From Owenia fusiformis (lineage: Eukaryota; Annelida; Polychaeta; Sabellida; Oweniidae), in NCBI GenBank assembly GCA_903813345.2, contig CAIIXF020000009.1:20483759-20547758 (forward strand): DNA of 64,000 bases. Reading direction: 5' to 3'. The notes beneath the pieces were generated by a model, which was not told the origin of the DNA, did not search any database, and saw only the letters and a program-made list of their open reading frames with translations. The position numbers and the translations under genes are program-made. Below, one piece after another: positions 12,101-27,100 of the stretch. Position 1 is the stretch's first letter, and every line of letters begins with the position of its first letter.

Positions 12101-15100
12101 GAGGGAGAAAGTTGTAGGATGAGGTGTCTATGCAACAATATACTCATTTTAAAACCATTTATTCACTTAAGCCTCTAGGGAGAACATCACTGTATGTATA
12201 GTGCTCTGCTGAGACTTTGAATCCCAAGTATATGGAAATGGAAGGTCACTTTGCGTACAACTGAAAATATTTGAAAAATTGTTGAATTTAATATTGCATA
12301 CGGGTAGGATTAATCCTTGGATGATCCATGGCCCCTAACCTAGGATTAATCCAAAATTATCTTTACTCAACTCAAGAAAAGTGTAGAAACAAAGTAAGCA
12401 CACAGGCTTTAATATGAGAGCTTACCATGCAGACCTTTACGAGCAGGATTAACCAATGAGAGATCATTACATGGAGAGCCACCTATCAGCAAGTCTATGG
12501 AACCAAGCCCTCTTAACTGGAATCATCAAATTGTATTATACATATGGGACATTAAACACACTTATGATATAATTTGCTGAATAACAATTCTAATTAGAAG
12601 TTATACATTCTGCTTAGACATGTTAGAAGACAATGCTACTTAAATAAAATAAGATTTACTAGTGCCTACAACATTCTAATAACAAAGTTAAGCGTACCTT
12701 GGTTACAAAATGTCACCATATTTTGTTACCTTGGTAACAAAATGTTACCACCATGTCAAATTAACAGACCATATCTATCATAAGATGTCAACAATAAAGG
12801 TATTCACTTATAAATTCCAAGTCAATCTGATCATTACTTTTCAAGTTATCATTTTTACAAATGCTACAAAGGTTTCAATAACTCCAGTTGGCATGGTAAC
12901 ATGTCTACGTGTCTAATAATTTGTTTCCATAGTCAGAAATGATAAAAGAGATACATAATTTTAGAATGTAGGATACCTTGACTTCCATGATATATAACAG
13001 TAAAACGTTACCTTTTCATATGTTAGCTTCGTGACATCCCCTAGTTGTATTACAGAGTTACCATGGCGAACGTGTGTCACCATAATGGCATCATCTTCTA
13101 TCTCACTAGCATAGTAGACTTCCACCTGTAAGCCCATACTGTCTAATACATATTTACCTGAAAACATCCATGATTCAATAAAGAAGTATCTTATGTAGTT
13201 TTGAAATGTGCATGAATAGTTTTTTCATCTCAGTATTACTTTTACAATGTAGCAGGCGTCAAGCCAAAGTTCTGTTGGATCACTTATTTCTAGAAACATT
13301 CATTCTCATCTCACTTGTAATTCAGAGAACCATTGATAAATATGTAATTCTAATTTCATATATAATTTCCAGAACCATCCATGCAATCATAATGCTAGAA
13401 CCCAATAATTAGTAATGACTAGTACTTTCTCAGATAGCAATTTTAAAAATGTTCCCTCATAATCTATAGTACAATAGTACAAGTTTAGTACAATACCTCA
13501 AAAAAAGATGGCAGATAACCTACCTACTCTAATAATGAAAGTAGGGGGAATTTCCTGAAGTTATGCATTAGACTGTACCACTATGTTCTAATACTGAAGG
13601 CTTCCTATAGTACATTACATACCTGTGCCAATTCCATCAAACAGGGAGAGAACTCTGAGGGGTCGTTTCTTGAAGCCATCCAAAGCATCATTCTATAAAA
13701 TATGAACCATGGTTTTGATAGGGTGACTGCAAAACCTTTTAAATGTGTACATGTATCAGAGATCACGATAGTTGAAAAAACTTGTTAGCCATTGTGGCTA
13801 AATCTTCCAAAAAAAATTTCGCCAACCAAAATATGAATTAGCCATTTTGAAAAACCGTAAAAAAGGGAACATTAAAAATGATGCAATGTCTGATGATGAC
13901 AGTTTCACTTTCAGTTTCACTTTTCAAAATCATATTCAGAAATAAAAAAACGTCAATTAAAATTGAATGTAAAGCATCTGCCGCGAATGTGATCGGCATT
14001 TCACATAGTCTGCACGGTGTAATATCACCAATTCGTTTACCTTGTGATATCGGAGTCCCAAAATACTTCCAAACTGCCGACTTTTTCGACTTAGATGCCG
14101 GCTCGATTTTTCAATTTCTTTCCTACATCCGGCATACTGATAATGCACTCGATTTGGGAACGACGATGAAGAAATTTACGAACAAGCATTACCATCTACC
14201 TGAAATCGCGGGTCCGTTAATAACACTTTTCAATGCAAAGAAGTGTAAACTAGGTACGAGGTAAGTGAAAATATTTAATTTTTCAGAACGAAGTCGGAGG
14301 TGTTCCTCGCTATTTATACACGTTTTTATGCATTCTAGGGAAGGAATCTATGTACCGATATTAACCCTTTCTGTCCCATGTCCCGAACCGAAGCATCTGG
14401 ACCGAAATTCGGTCCAATACCGGGAAACCGTGACAACTCTAATTCGCCATAACTGCGAAATACCTTTACATATTTTTCGCCACCTCTTTCGAAAATTCGC
14501 GATTGGCGAATGGCGAACGTCTACCGTGATCTCTGCATGTATATGTATTATACTTAATGTATCTGTAAATGTAAGTTAAAAAGAGGAGCAGTTCTCTAGC
14601 TATTTTGATGACAAGGTTACTTGTGTCACCCATTCTCACAGCAGTATAACACTGCACAGCAGTATAGTACTACATGGCAACATTGCACTGCACAGCAATA
14701 TAGCACTGCACAGCAGTATAGCACTTTTAGCACAAGAAATAGATTCAGTGCAATCTTAATGTGGTTTCTAACAGCAATTACACAACTTACATTCAGTAGT
14801 ATATTCTCTGCATTAAACAACCTCAACAGGTTCTGCTGCCAGTCTGGCTTGGCTCTCAACAGACCATGGTTCTCGTTGCTATAGTCACTGCACATAAAAC
14901 AAATCCAAGGATCTGTCTCCTGTATGCGAACAACAGCTTCTTCTCCCACAAACAATGTGATACAGCCAGTACAATACACACTGAAACAAACAAACAATGT
15001 GATACACCCAGTACAATACACACTGAAACAAACAAACAATGTGATACAGCCAGTACAATGCACACTGAAACAAACAAACAATGTGATACAGCCAGTACAA

Positions 15101-18100
15101 TAATATGCAAGTCCACCCGTATAGCTCAGCGGTAGCACAGGTACCTCTTATGCAATAGGTCCCAGATTCGATCCCCAGTTCAGGCAAGACTTAATTTTTG
15201 TAAAGTGGTCGCCATTTTGAATTGAGTGGCCATACTGAAAATTCTTTCTTAAGTAGAGGTTCTACACCCATAAGGCATAAGCCTAAAAAACATACATGCT
15301 ATAGAGACAGCTTCTCTATATCCCAACGAACTTCGATGGGATAATAAAAATTGTGTAACAAAATGCTCATCAAAAAATATAAATAACTAGACATGTAAAT
15401 TGAACAAGTTCAATTTAAGACTCCAGATTGATTTACTTGAGTAAAGAGCTGAGTAAGTAACTGAGTAGGAAGCTGAGTACGTAGATGATTAAGTAATTGA
15501 GTAGAGTAGCTGAGTAGGTAGCTGAGTAAGCAGCTGAGTAGGTAGCTGAGTAAGTAGCTGAGTAGGTAGCCAAGTAGCTGAGAAGTAGGTAGCTAAGTAG
15601 GTAGCCAAGTAGGTATGTAGGTAGGTAGGTAAGTAGGAATTTTTGACCGGAAGTCGGATTGAAATTTGGTTTGCAGATTCGGATTCCTGGGAAAATTTTA
15701 CCTTTAATTCATAACTCATAAGGGATATTTTGAGAATTTTTTATTTTGACCTATTTTTAGGACACCATATCTCAAAAGTGGGTCAAAATACTTTGTGACG
15801 GCAAAAGGCAAACACTATAAGCACACTCTTTGCTACGTGTATACAAAATTTCGAAGTAAATCATTAAAGTGTAATGTCAGAATCGCAAAAATAAGGAAAA
15901 ACTATGAATTTGACCTAGATTTTGACCTAGGCATTTTGGTGTCCAAATTTTAAAGCTAGATAGGCTTCGGGGTCCCCTTCTTTCATAGGCTTTCAGAATG
16001 TTAAGCTGTATTCAGTCTATATCTTGTATTTTACACTTCAAAAAAATCTTTTTTCTCATTGACATAACATGGGGCACCAAATTTAGCGATTTTCGAGCCA
16101 TTTCTTTGGAACCGATAGTCGGATTGAAATTTGGTTTGCAGATTCGGATTCCTGAGAAAATTCTACCCCTAATTCATAACTCATACGTTACATTTGGCGA
16201 ATTTTTATTTTGACCTACTTTTCGGACACGCCATAACTTTAGAATCGGAAGTCAGATCGAAATTTGGTTTGCAGATTAGGATTCCTGAAAAAATTCTACT
16301 CTTAATTCATAACTCATATGTTAAATTTGGAGAACTTTTTATTTTGACCTACTTTTCGGACACCATATCTCAAAAGTGGGTCAAAATACTCTCTGACGGC
16401 AAAAGGCTTACACTATTAGCACACTCTTTGCTACCTGTATATAAAATTTTGAAGAAAATTATAAAAGTGTAGTGTCAGAATCATAAAAATAAGGAAAAAC
16501 TATGAATTTGACCTAGATTTTGACCTAGGCATTTTTGTGTCCAAATTTTGAAGCTATGTAGCTTTTGAGGTCCCCTTCTTTTACAAAAGTTCATTATGTT
16601 GAGCTGTACCCAGTCTATATCTTGTACTTTACACTTCGAAAAAGTCTTTTTTCCCATTGACTTAACATGGGGCACCAAATTTAGCGATTTTTGAGATTTC
16701 AAAACGCCATAACATCCGAACCGGCAGTCGGATCGAAATTTGGTTTGCAGATTCAGATTCCTAAGAAAATTCTACCCTTAATTCATAGCTCATACGTTAA
16801 ATTTGGAGAACTTTTTATTTTGACCTACTTTTCGGACACCATATCTCAAAAGTGGGTCAGAATACTTTCTGACGGCAAAAGGCTAACACTATTAGCACAC
16901 TCTTTGCTACCTGTATACAAAATTTTGAAGTAAATTATTAAAGTGTAGTGTCAGAATCGTTAAAATAAGGAAAAACTATGAATTTGACCTAGATTTTGAC
17001 CTAGGCATTTTGTTGTCCAAATTTTGAAGCTATGTAGCTTTTGAGGTTCCCTTCTTTTATAAGCATTCATTATATTAAGCTGTACTCAGTCTATATCTTG
17101 TATTTTACACTTCGAAAAAGTCTTTTTTCCCATTGACTTAACATAGGCACCAAATTTAGCGATTTTTGAGCTTTCAAAACGCCATAACTTCCGAACCGAA
17201 AGTCGGATCGGAATTTGGTTTGCAGATTCGGATTCCTGAGAAAATTCTTCTCTTAATTCATAACTCATACGTTAAATTTGGAGAACTTTTTATTTTGACC
17301 TACTTTTCGGACACCATATCTCAAAAGTGGGTCAAAATACTTTCTGACGGCAAAAGGCTAACACTATTAGCACACTCTTTGCTATCTGTATACAAAATTT
17401 TGAAGCAAATTATTAAAGTGTAGTGTCAGAATCGTAAAAATAAGGAAAACTATAAATTTGACCTAGATTTTGACCTTTGACCTAGATAAAAATTTAACCT
17501 AATTTCCCAGAAACTAGATCTCATCTCCTTACTGACCCTGTAAGTAGATTTGAGTAAGGTCTTCTAGTTGCTGAGAAAACTGGTTCGGAAAGAATAATAA
17601 TAATAATAATAAAACTGGCAAAAGCAATAGACTCCAGATTTTCAATCTGGAGTCTAATAAATATACATATCACTATGATAGAGGGCTGAGCTCACCCATG
17701 GTAAACAGTAATTTAAAAAAAAAGTCAAGATTAGAAAGTGCATTCAGTCTGAAATCACAATTCAAAGATGTTTGATGTTAGAAAATGTTAGCAGTCTGCA
17801 CTGTATAAAGGTGTGTACAGTGTGTAAGATTAACAATATATATTAAGTTATTGAATGATTTGTGTAATATGAGGTTATATAATGGTTCTTTCTGTATATC
17901 GTGTTTATACTCGAGTGAGTATATGATATATTCACAAGTGAGCGTAGCGAACGAGTGAATATATTATATTCTCACGAGAGTATAAAATGCACGATATACA
18001 GAATGAACCATTATATAATCTTATTATGCCACTCTAAGTTCAATTACACAATCATAACAATTAAAAACCACAAAAATATCCCATAGCCAACTCAATAATG

Positions 18101-21100
18101 CTGATGTTGATCTCGAACCATTTATGACGTGGCTTGATTCTAGCAAATCATGCCGGAACCATTTATGACGTCACTTGATTCATTAGTTCCCACAATGCAC
18201 TTCTACAGTGGTATACGCTGGAGTGTATACGGAGGAGTTGTATACGATGACGATATACCACTCTCCACTGTATATCATTGTTATAGACCCATGTTATACA
18301 ACTGTAATTGTACTTAGAGTGGTATAATACAGGATATATTCTGCTTGGGAAATTCTGTATTGGAACGAGGCGAAGTCGAGTGCCAATACAGAATATCGAG
18401 ACAGAATATATCCTGTATTGCACTTCAAATCATTCAATAACGTTTTTATCGTGTGATCCTATGTACATGTATTGGTACTGAGTTTGTCCCCTCCGTACCA
18501 ATATTTTCTGTATTGCGACAGAGATGATCAACGGGACAGTCTCAGTAGCGATACTATAAGTTATTGAATGATTTGAAGTGCAATACAAGATATATTCTGC
18601 TCGAGAAATTCCGTATTGGAACGAGACAAAGTCGAGTGCCAATACAGAATATCGAGACAGAATATATCCTGTATTGCACTTTAAATCATTCAATAACGTT
18701 TTTATCGTGTGATCCTCTGTATTGCTACTGAGATTGTCCCCTCCGTACCAATATTTTCTGTATTGCGACGGAGATGATCAATGATCAACGGGGACAATCT
18801 CAGTAGCAATACAGATTGGTACAGCACAAGAACTGACCAATCAGAAGGCTTCATTTTACAGATCATACAATAAAGATTGGTACAGCACAAGATCTGACCA
18901 ATCAGAGGGCTTCATTTTACAGATCATACGATAAACAGTCATATTTTCAGACTTGTTTTTAAGGAAACAGAGGTGGTATAATTTTGAAGTTACATTGCAC
19001 ACTTTTGATAATCTAGTAACAGTCATACGTGTATGATGCTGGTATATATGTTCTGAAATAAATATTTTACCACCTGAGCTACCTTAAGATTTGTATGTTA
19101 GATTAAGATTAGCTCACCGGTGACAGTTAGGTTTCTCACAGACAAAGAGCTCTCCACCATTGCTGCATACAGTGCAGTAGGCCTGCAGTTTAGTAAGGAA
19201 GATACATATAGAAGGAAAGGTTAGGAATAGATACAGCATTTAAGGAAGTAAGCTATATACATGGTGAAACTGGTACTCGTAATGTCATACAAGGAATTCA
19301 TAATTTCCTTCAAGAGTTTGAAGAAGTACCCAACAAGGCATTAACATGCAAGATGTCATCACCTGCCATTTTTTACAGATGCAAACTGCCGAACACCTTC
19401 CAAACACCAACTGCCAAACATGAACAGCTGAACATTGTCCACGAAAAATTGGAGACTATAACAATATGTCACCAATTGTGGTGGTGGCATAAAAATAACT
19501 AGACTTTGGAAATTGAACAAGTTCAATTTCAGACTCCAGATTAAGACCTTTTTTAGCTGAGTCATCCAGAATAAGCCGAGTCATCCAGAATAAGCTGAGT
19601 CATCCAAAAAAAGATGGATGAATAAAATAGGAAGGTAGGATAGGATAAAATAGGAAGGAACGATAGGATAGAATAAGAAAGAAGGATAGGATAGAATAAG
19701 AAGAAAGGATATGATAGAATAGGATAGGAAGGAAAAGATACGAAGGAAGGATAGATAGGAAGGATAGGATAGTATACGATAGAATCCGAAGAAAGAATAA
19801 GATAGGACAGAATAGGAAGGGTAGGATAGGATAGGAAGGATAGAATAGTATACAATAGAATCCGAAGAAAGAATAAGATAGGACAGAATAGGAAGTGTAG
19901 GATAGGATAGGAAGGAAGGATAGGATAGGAAGGATAGGAAAGAAGGATAGGATTGGATAGGATAGGATAGGTGGGATGGATATTATAGTCGAGTCATCCA
20001 AAATAGCCAAGTCATCCAGAATAGGCTGAGTCATCCAGAATAAGCCGAGTCATCCAGAATAAGCCTGGATGGATGGATTGATGGATGAATGGATGAATTC
20101 ATAGGATAGGAAGGATATGACAGAATAGGAAGATAGGATAGGATAGTATAGGATAGGATAGGAAGGATAGAATAGTATACAATAGAATCCGAAGAAAGAA
20201 TAAGATAGGACAGAATAGGAAGGATGGGATAGGAAGGAAGGAAGGAAGGATAGGATAGGAAGGATAGGAAAGAAGGATAGGATTGAATAGGATAGGTGGG
20301 ATGGATATAGCCGAGTCGTCCAGAATAAGCCAAGTCGTCCAGTCCTATCCCTCTTTCCTATCCTTCTTATCCTATCCTTCCTTCCTATCCTATCCTATCC
20401 TTCCTTCCAGAATAGGAAGGAAGGAAAGGATAGAATAGGAAGAAACGATAGGATAGTATAGGATAGGAAGGAAGGATAGGATAGGAAGGATAGGAAAGAA
20501 GGATAAGATATACGATAGGATATAGGATAGGATATAGGATAGATATAGGATAGGATATAGGATAGGATATAGAATAGGAAGGAAGGATAGGATAGGAAGG
20601 AAAGGATAGGAAGGAAGGATAGATAGGAAGGATATGATCAGACAGGATAGGAAGGAAGGATGGATGATTTTTTCTATATTTTCTTCGCTACTCTTGACTT
20701 TCTATAAGGATATCATCAGATCGATTTTTCTCGAAATTTCAAAACGCCATAACTTTCAAACTGGAAGTCGGATCGAAATTTGGTTTGCAGATTCGGATTC
20801 CTGAGTAAATTCTACCCTTAATTCATAACTCAGATGTTAAATTTGGAGAACTTTCCATTTTGACCTACTTTCTGGACGCCATATTTCAAAATCGGTAAGC
20901 GTAATCAAAAATCTAATGTCATATCTTTGCTTTGGCTTTTTCTAAGCTACATGATGAAAAAAAGATTTAGCAGTTACTATAAACAACGACGAAGATAAAT
21001 GACAGAATGTTGAAAATGTAAGATTTGACCTAGTTCTTGACCTCTGACCTAGATAAAAATTTGACCCAATTTCTGAGGAACTAGATACTGGACATAAATT

Positions 21101-24100
21101 GACTGAATCATGATCTTTATTGGAAGCCTTATGGTTATCGAGAAAACTGGGAAAGAATAATAAAGAATAATAAAGAATAATAAAGAAGAATACTGACGAA
21201 AACAATAGACTCCAGATTTACATCTGGAGTCTAATCATAGAATCCATCTTAAAAACCTGGAGCCCAAATTAGTTCTAGAAGTTCATACCAAGAAACATGA
21301 AATGACTAAAAGTGAATGAAGGGAGGTATGGGGTGGACATAGGTTTGTTACAAATATATTGACTATGGTGGTAAGAGCACACTGAATTTATTACTCGTCC
21401 AGAATACATGCTTTTGACGTGCAATAACTGAAAATGGCCAACTCACAGAACTAGTCCATGAGCAGAATATTACATATACTTCATCGTGTGAAAATTTAGA
21501 AAAAATGGTGACATGAAAATGTGACACAGTGCAGAAACTTGTCTTCAGATTTTGGAACTTTGAAAGTCTTTATTTATAAACACTGCTCTCCAACAAGTTA
21601 CTTAGACAAACTGCCTCCCAATGTTTTGAAATTCTGGAATATTCTTCTTTATCGATAACTCTAAAGCTGACAACTTACATTTGAGCCATCTTCTTTTCCA
21701 TAGATCCAAATAGACTCCATCAGAAGTTCCTAGAAAAATAATAGTCAAATATAATATATTTTTTACTGCATGGCGAAGTCAGGATATCCGGTTTGGATTT
21801 ACAGAATTAGAGTTAAACCACATCAATGATGATAACACTTTTATGAATGTGTTTTGTGTAATGAAATACCTTGCAGTCCAGGCAAAGTCCTCCTTCAAAG
21901 AAGGGATGCTGGGTGATGACCTCTGTTGTTGCACCATCGCAAGAAATACACACATCTGAAGTCAGAGAGCACTCATCAATGACATAGATAACATTTAATG
22001 GAAAAACAATCATGAATGACTATCATGGGCGTAGCGCCCGGTACGCTGGGTACGCACAGGCGTACCAGATGGTTGCAAATTCGCTCCTAATACAACCAAA
22101 TTTCAAAATTTTCCTGGGGGAGAACCCACAGACCCCCCTGAATGCTCGTTTTTTGATCCACTCAACTCTTGTTCCCGTGGTGGTGGCGTACTACTTAGAA
22201 AAATAGCGCTACGCCCATGACTATGATTACCTAATGGCCATTTACAATGAGAAAAATAATACACAAGGATTAACAAGATGTATAGCACTGTGAAAAATTG
22301 TGTTTAAAAGGGGTAGTGCAAATTAAAACAAATAATGTGAGGATGAGGGTGAGTAAGCAGGAAAATAAAAGCAACAAGAAATTACACTTTTGTAAATATT
22401 TTTATGGTTCATTATATTTTATGGTTTTCCATATTTTATGGTTCAGAACCATCATGATATGCAGCTTTGGGTTGTTTTTCCCAAATGATGATCATTGAGC
22501 TTCTATATACCAGTAAACTCTTCATTTGTGGAAATGTTAATTTAAGGCTTTTATGTTATGCTACAGGTGCCAGCTTAGGGAATAAACACAACTGAAAATG
22601 TGAAGCGTTTAAAATGTTATATGGTAGTAGCCCTTTCATACCTGTTATTTTGTATTGGCCTGACCTCACCTGGAGTAGAGGATCTGGAAAAAATCAGAAG
22701 CATTAACATGTACATGTATATGCAATTCCAAAATAGAAAAAACAGGGACACAATGATTATATTGCACATAGAGACATATGGTATAACTAAAATTGCAACA
22801 CAAAGCATTAACATGCAAATTGTCATCCTCTGCCATTTGTTACAAATTCCAAACTCTAAAGGCGGAACACCATCCACATAAAAGTTGGATATTACAAACT
22901 TTACAAACCAAATAGACTAACTTTAAAGCCTCCCCTAAATAACAAAGGTACAAAGTTTTATGCTCTAGAGCTTGATACCTTTGTAATAAATCAGATAAAC
23001 AGTTTGACTTGAAAGACAATGATAAAAAAGTTTCCAGGAATCACAATGACAAGAAAGTGGGACATGACAACTATGATCATGCTGACAACATCATTACAAC
23101 GATATGATTGATAAAATACATGGGCATGACAGTTATAATGATGGTAATATACAATTACAAATGTACCTTTTGATTGTAGAACTTCAATCCTCAAAGGTCT
23201 GCAATCCTCAGAATCTTTATCATTACAATCCTGCTGGATCCTTCGCTGCTTTGACCCAATGTTTGCAAGGTGTTCCAACACAATGTTGGGTACAGGGTGA
23301 TCTAAAAGAATTCAAGCATAATATGAGTCGATGACAAAGCCAAGTATAGACCAAGTATATACAAAGGGGTATTTAAAAAATATTTTTAACCTAGAATATC
23401 AAAATGAGATTTTAAAACTAGGTGAGGTGCTAGATAATTTTCAAATTTCTCAACTTTTGCATGCAGCAGCCAGTTGTATTTTGAGAGATCACTGGGACTG
23501 CAGGGGCGTAGCCAGCTTTCAGTCAGGGGGGTGTGATTGCCAAAAAAATCTGGATAGTTCAAATTTTTTGCATTTAAAACTATGAAAATGGCACATATAA
23601 AACAAAGCATTAACATTCAAAATGTCACCACCTGCCATTTGTTACAGACACCACACGCCAAGTATCAACCACCGAAGATCAACCACTAACCACTGTTCAA
23701 ATAAAAAAGTTGGAAGACTAAAACAATATGTCACCAATTCTTGAAGTGACATAAAAATATTTCAAATTGGCATTTGATCTATACAAGTCCCAACCAACCT
23801 TTATCTGGATGAAACATGTTTTCTCTCCATGGAGTCATTTGGAAGCCTTGTCTGCCCCAGGACATCATTCCCTGATCATCGTCCAGCTCCTTGTTACATC
23901 TCTCTGCACATTCCTGAATTGTAACAATTACAACATTAGACAAAATAATTTGCCAATTCTCAACTTCACCATGCTGCAATCTATTGGTCTTGGGCATTGA
24001 ACTTCTCCATCTACATTTCCACAAACAACAAGTTAAATATATGGGATATCATTTATATTAGTTTATTATTGCATGTAACACAAGGCATTAACCTGCAAAA

Positions 24101-27100
24101 TGTCACCACCTAGCCTTTGTTACAGATGCCAAACACCAACCGCCACCACAAACAGTTGGAGATGTTAACAATACGTCACCACAATAATAAAACATGTGAG
24201 CTAAAAACCTAGATTATTTATTTCCTAATAACTAGAGAGGATATTTAATAGAGATGTCACTACACAACAAGATATCTGGTTTAACTTGCCAGTTTTGGGT
24301 CACAGTTATGTAACAGCAACAATGGCATTTTATTTAGGGTTTTCATGGAAAACAAAATATTTGAGAACAGTTAGGAAGATTTAACCTTAGAACAGTTCCG
24401 AGCAAACATGAGTATCTGTGATAGGCAGTAGAGGTGTGAATTTTTAATCGATCATCGATTAATTGATCGACATGCATTTAATTGAATAAGATTCTTATTA
24501 GTCAATTAACTGATTCTCAAAAAGTTAATCTTCAATATCCCGCCGCGAGTAAGCTCAGTGACGTCACTGACTGATTGAGCAGTGAATGTCAGGTTGCCAC
24601 GCCAAGCTCAAACTACCAAACAAACTAATTACCCTAAGACTGACGCTTACCTGTGACCTTTGTTTTTGAGTTTAATACTAATCCAATACATCCCATTGGT
24701 TTATTCAGTAGAAGTATGCGATCAAATTCAAGGTGAATAGTGGTGTATAATTTGAATGCAACCGTCCCAATTTTATTCAGTTCAGAAGCGGTCGAAAAAT
24801 GGCGACAACACTAGGAAAAAGAAGTTATATATGGAAATATTTCAACAAAGAAGACGATGATCGCGTCAAATGTGTGCTCTGCAATACTAAATACAAATAT
24901 TCAAACAGTACATCTACTCTAAGCTACCACTTGTCAAATGCACACGGGGAAACTCCGAAAATAAATACTCCGACGTCGCCAATAACTTTATTTCTAGTCA
25001 GAAAGTCGGGACCTGTTTCTAAACTTGCCGCTGAAGATATCACTAATAAAATTGTCAATATGATTGTGGTCGACCTTCACCTGATATCGCTTGCAGTAGG
25101 GGGAGGCTTTATAGAACTAATGTGACATTTACGCCCAGCGAAAATAACTCTCCAATTATCGATTTATCGCCCACAAGAAAGTTGCCGAAAAATCAAGTTT
25201 ATGTCAGATATCCATGCTAACCAAACCCGTCTGGCCCAGTTATCTACTCCTGACGTCGTAGATCTACGACAATTCAGAATCGGGAGTAGATTACTGGGCC
25301 AGACGGGTTTGGTTAATATCCATGCATACTTTATCAGTTTATGTTGGGGTCGATTAACCGATGATTAATCGATTAATATGTTTCGTTGATCGATCAAGTA
25401 ATGTACCATCGGTGCACACCTCTAATAGGCAGTGATATCTCTTATTAGTGATTTTTGATTAAAATTGAATCCAAATGAAGCTTACACAAAATTTAGAATT
25501 GGCTGCTGAATGAACTCATTAACTAGGCTGAAGAAATGGGAAATGTTAGAAAGGTGGAAGTAAAAAATAGGAAAATTATTAGTAAAATAAGAAAGTTAGC
25601 AGTAAAAACCTGGAAAGTTGGCAGGAAAAATAGAATAATTGGCTGCAAGGAATTGAAATTGAATTGAAAGGAAAGTTGAAGGTAAAAAATAGGTAAGATT
25701 GCATGACAGTGAAAATAAATAGACAGTTGGCAGTGAAAATAAATAGGAAAGTTGGCAATGAAATACCTTGACAGCTTCTAAGACTCCCAGATGAAACTTC
25801 TTCACATTGCCACCATTTTGCAGATGTACGGGGAAATCTTTCTCAAAAGCTTCAATGAATGACTTCTGAATCTGGAATTCAAAGAGAAATTAAGGCTCAC
25901 GTGTAATAATATCAACATATATACATGCAAAATGTCACCATCTGCCATTTGTTACAGACACTGACCACCAAACAAAACAAAGGATCCAAAATAGCTAGAT
26001 AACTCATTCTTCTGTTGTTGTGTCGAAGTTAGTACTTCAAATAGTCAATTTCTAACTAGTGATTTTCAATCAGGACATTAGATTGAGATCTATTATCTAT
26101 AAATCATAGAAAAACAGATGATACATCATTATTTTATGTCTGGAAAATAATAAGACACTGTCCTACCTCTGATATCTTGTGATCTCCATACCAGAATACC
26201 CATGAGTGGTCCAATCTTGCAGGGGCCAGGTTAGCATATGTGCCTTTAACAATCATCCCTGGCCAGTACTTGGTACAAAACCGTGCCCAGACAACCTTCC
26301 CAAGATCTGGTACATGCTCAACCATGGAGGGGAACTGTGGTTGCCTTGGTGTGTCAGATTCATTGGAGGTTCCTGGTCTTGGGGTATCAGTCATACCAAG
26401 TTGTAGGATTATAGACCGGGATCCTGGGGTATTGAAACCAGGCCTAACAATGGACATCCCAGGAATCTATCATAAGAATCAGAAAATAATTGTTTTAGTG
26501 GATTTGAATGTTTTATGCTTTATTCATCTTGGCCTATGCCACATTTTGGGTTCAAATTATAGACTGATGCCTTAGCACCTTATTACTATTTTGATGTTCT
26601 TTGGAATGTTACATAGTCAAAGTCCATTCATATCTCCATTCCTATCCAAATAAACATATGTGATGGAATTACATGTATTTAATTCCATGTTAGGTATCCA
26701 ATAGAAAATATGGAATTTGAAGTATATTATCTTAGAAAAATTTACATCTAATGATAATTCTATAACTAAACTTGTCTTCAAAAATTATCTCATTTTGTCT
26801 CAAAAACAATGATATTCAGTTTCAACCACAAAAACAACAGAATTTAAACTTACATTTGATGTCTTGTCAGATAATGTCTGCTGCTTATCAGATCCTGGTG
26901 TACCTTGTTCCTCTGAGACTTTGTCATACTTCTGTTCCTTAGAACTGGGCCGCAGTATGCCTGAGGTTGATTCCGCTCCACACTTTGCCTTCTTAGTGCT
27001 GGAAAAGGGACTCTGAAAGAAATCTGGTTTCGCTCTCTTTCGCTTTGTCCTCTCTGACAATTCTGATCTTGGAGGAGTTTTCACCACATCACATCCATTA

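Larger units (their letters stand above)
24429..25424 (+). mobile_element. 996-bp hAT-like element with 8-bp TSD
   Basis: Ends TAGAGGTGTG and CACACCTCTA are inverted. The 8-bp ATAGGCAG flanks both sides (24421-24428 and 25425-25432), the duplication length of hAT transposons. It encodes a BED finger protein fragment and contains a second, nested MITE. The ends also carry several ATCGATTAAT palindromes. Confidence 0.88.

Noticed and set aside
14950-15102. CRISPR-like regular repeat
   Set aside because: Units are contiguous with no spacers and the context is an animal gene.
15110-15185. Functional tRNA gene
   Set aside because: A- and B-boxes are good, but I could not draw a regular cloverleaf and non-tRNA sequence follows, so a SINE is more likely.
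19562-20333. Overlapping minus-strand frames rich in Ile, Leu, Ser, Pro and Tyr
   Set aside because: They are direct translations of the GGATAGGAAGG microsatellite; several frames are open at once and none has a domain.
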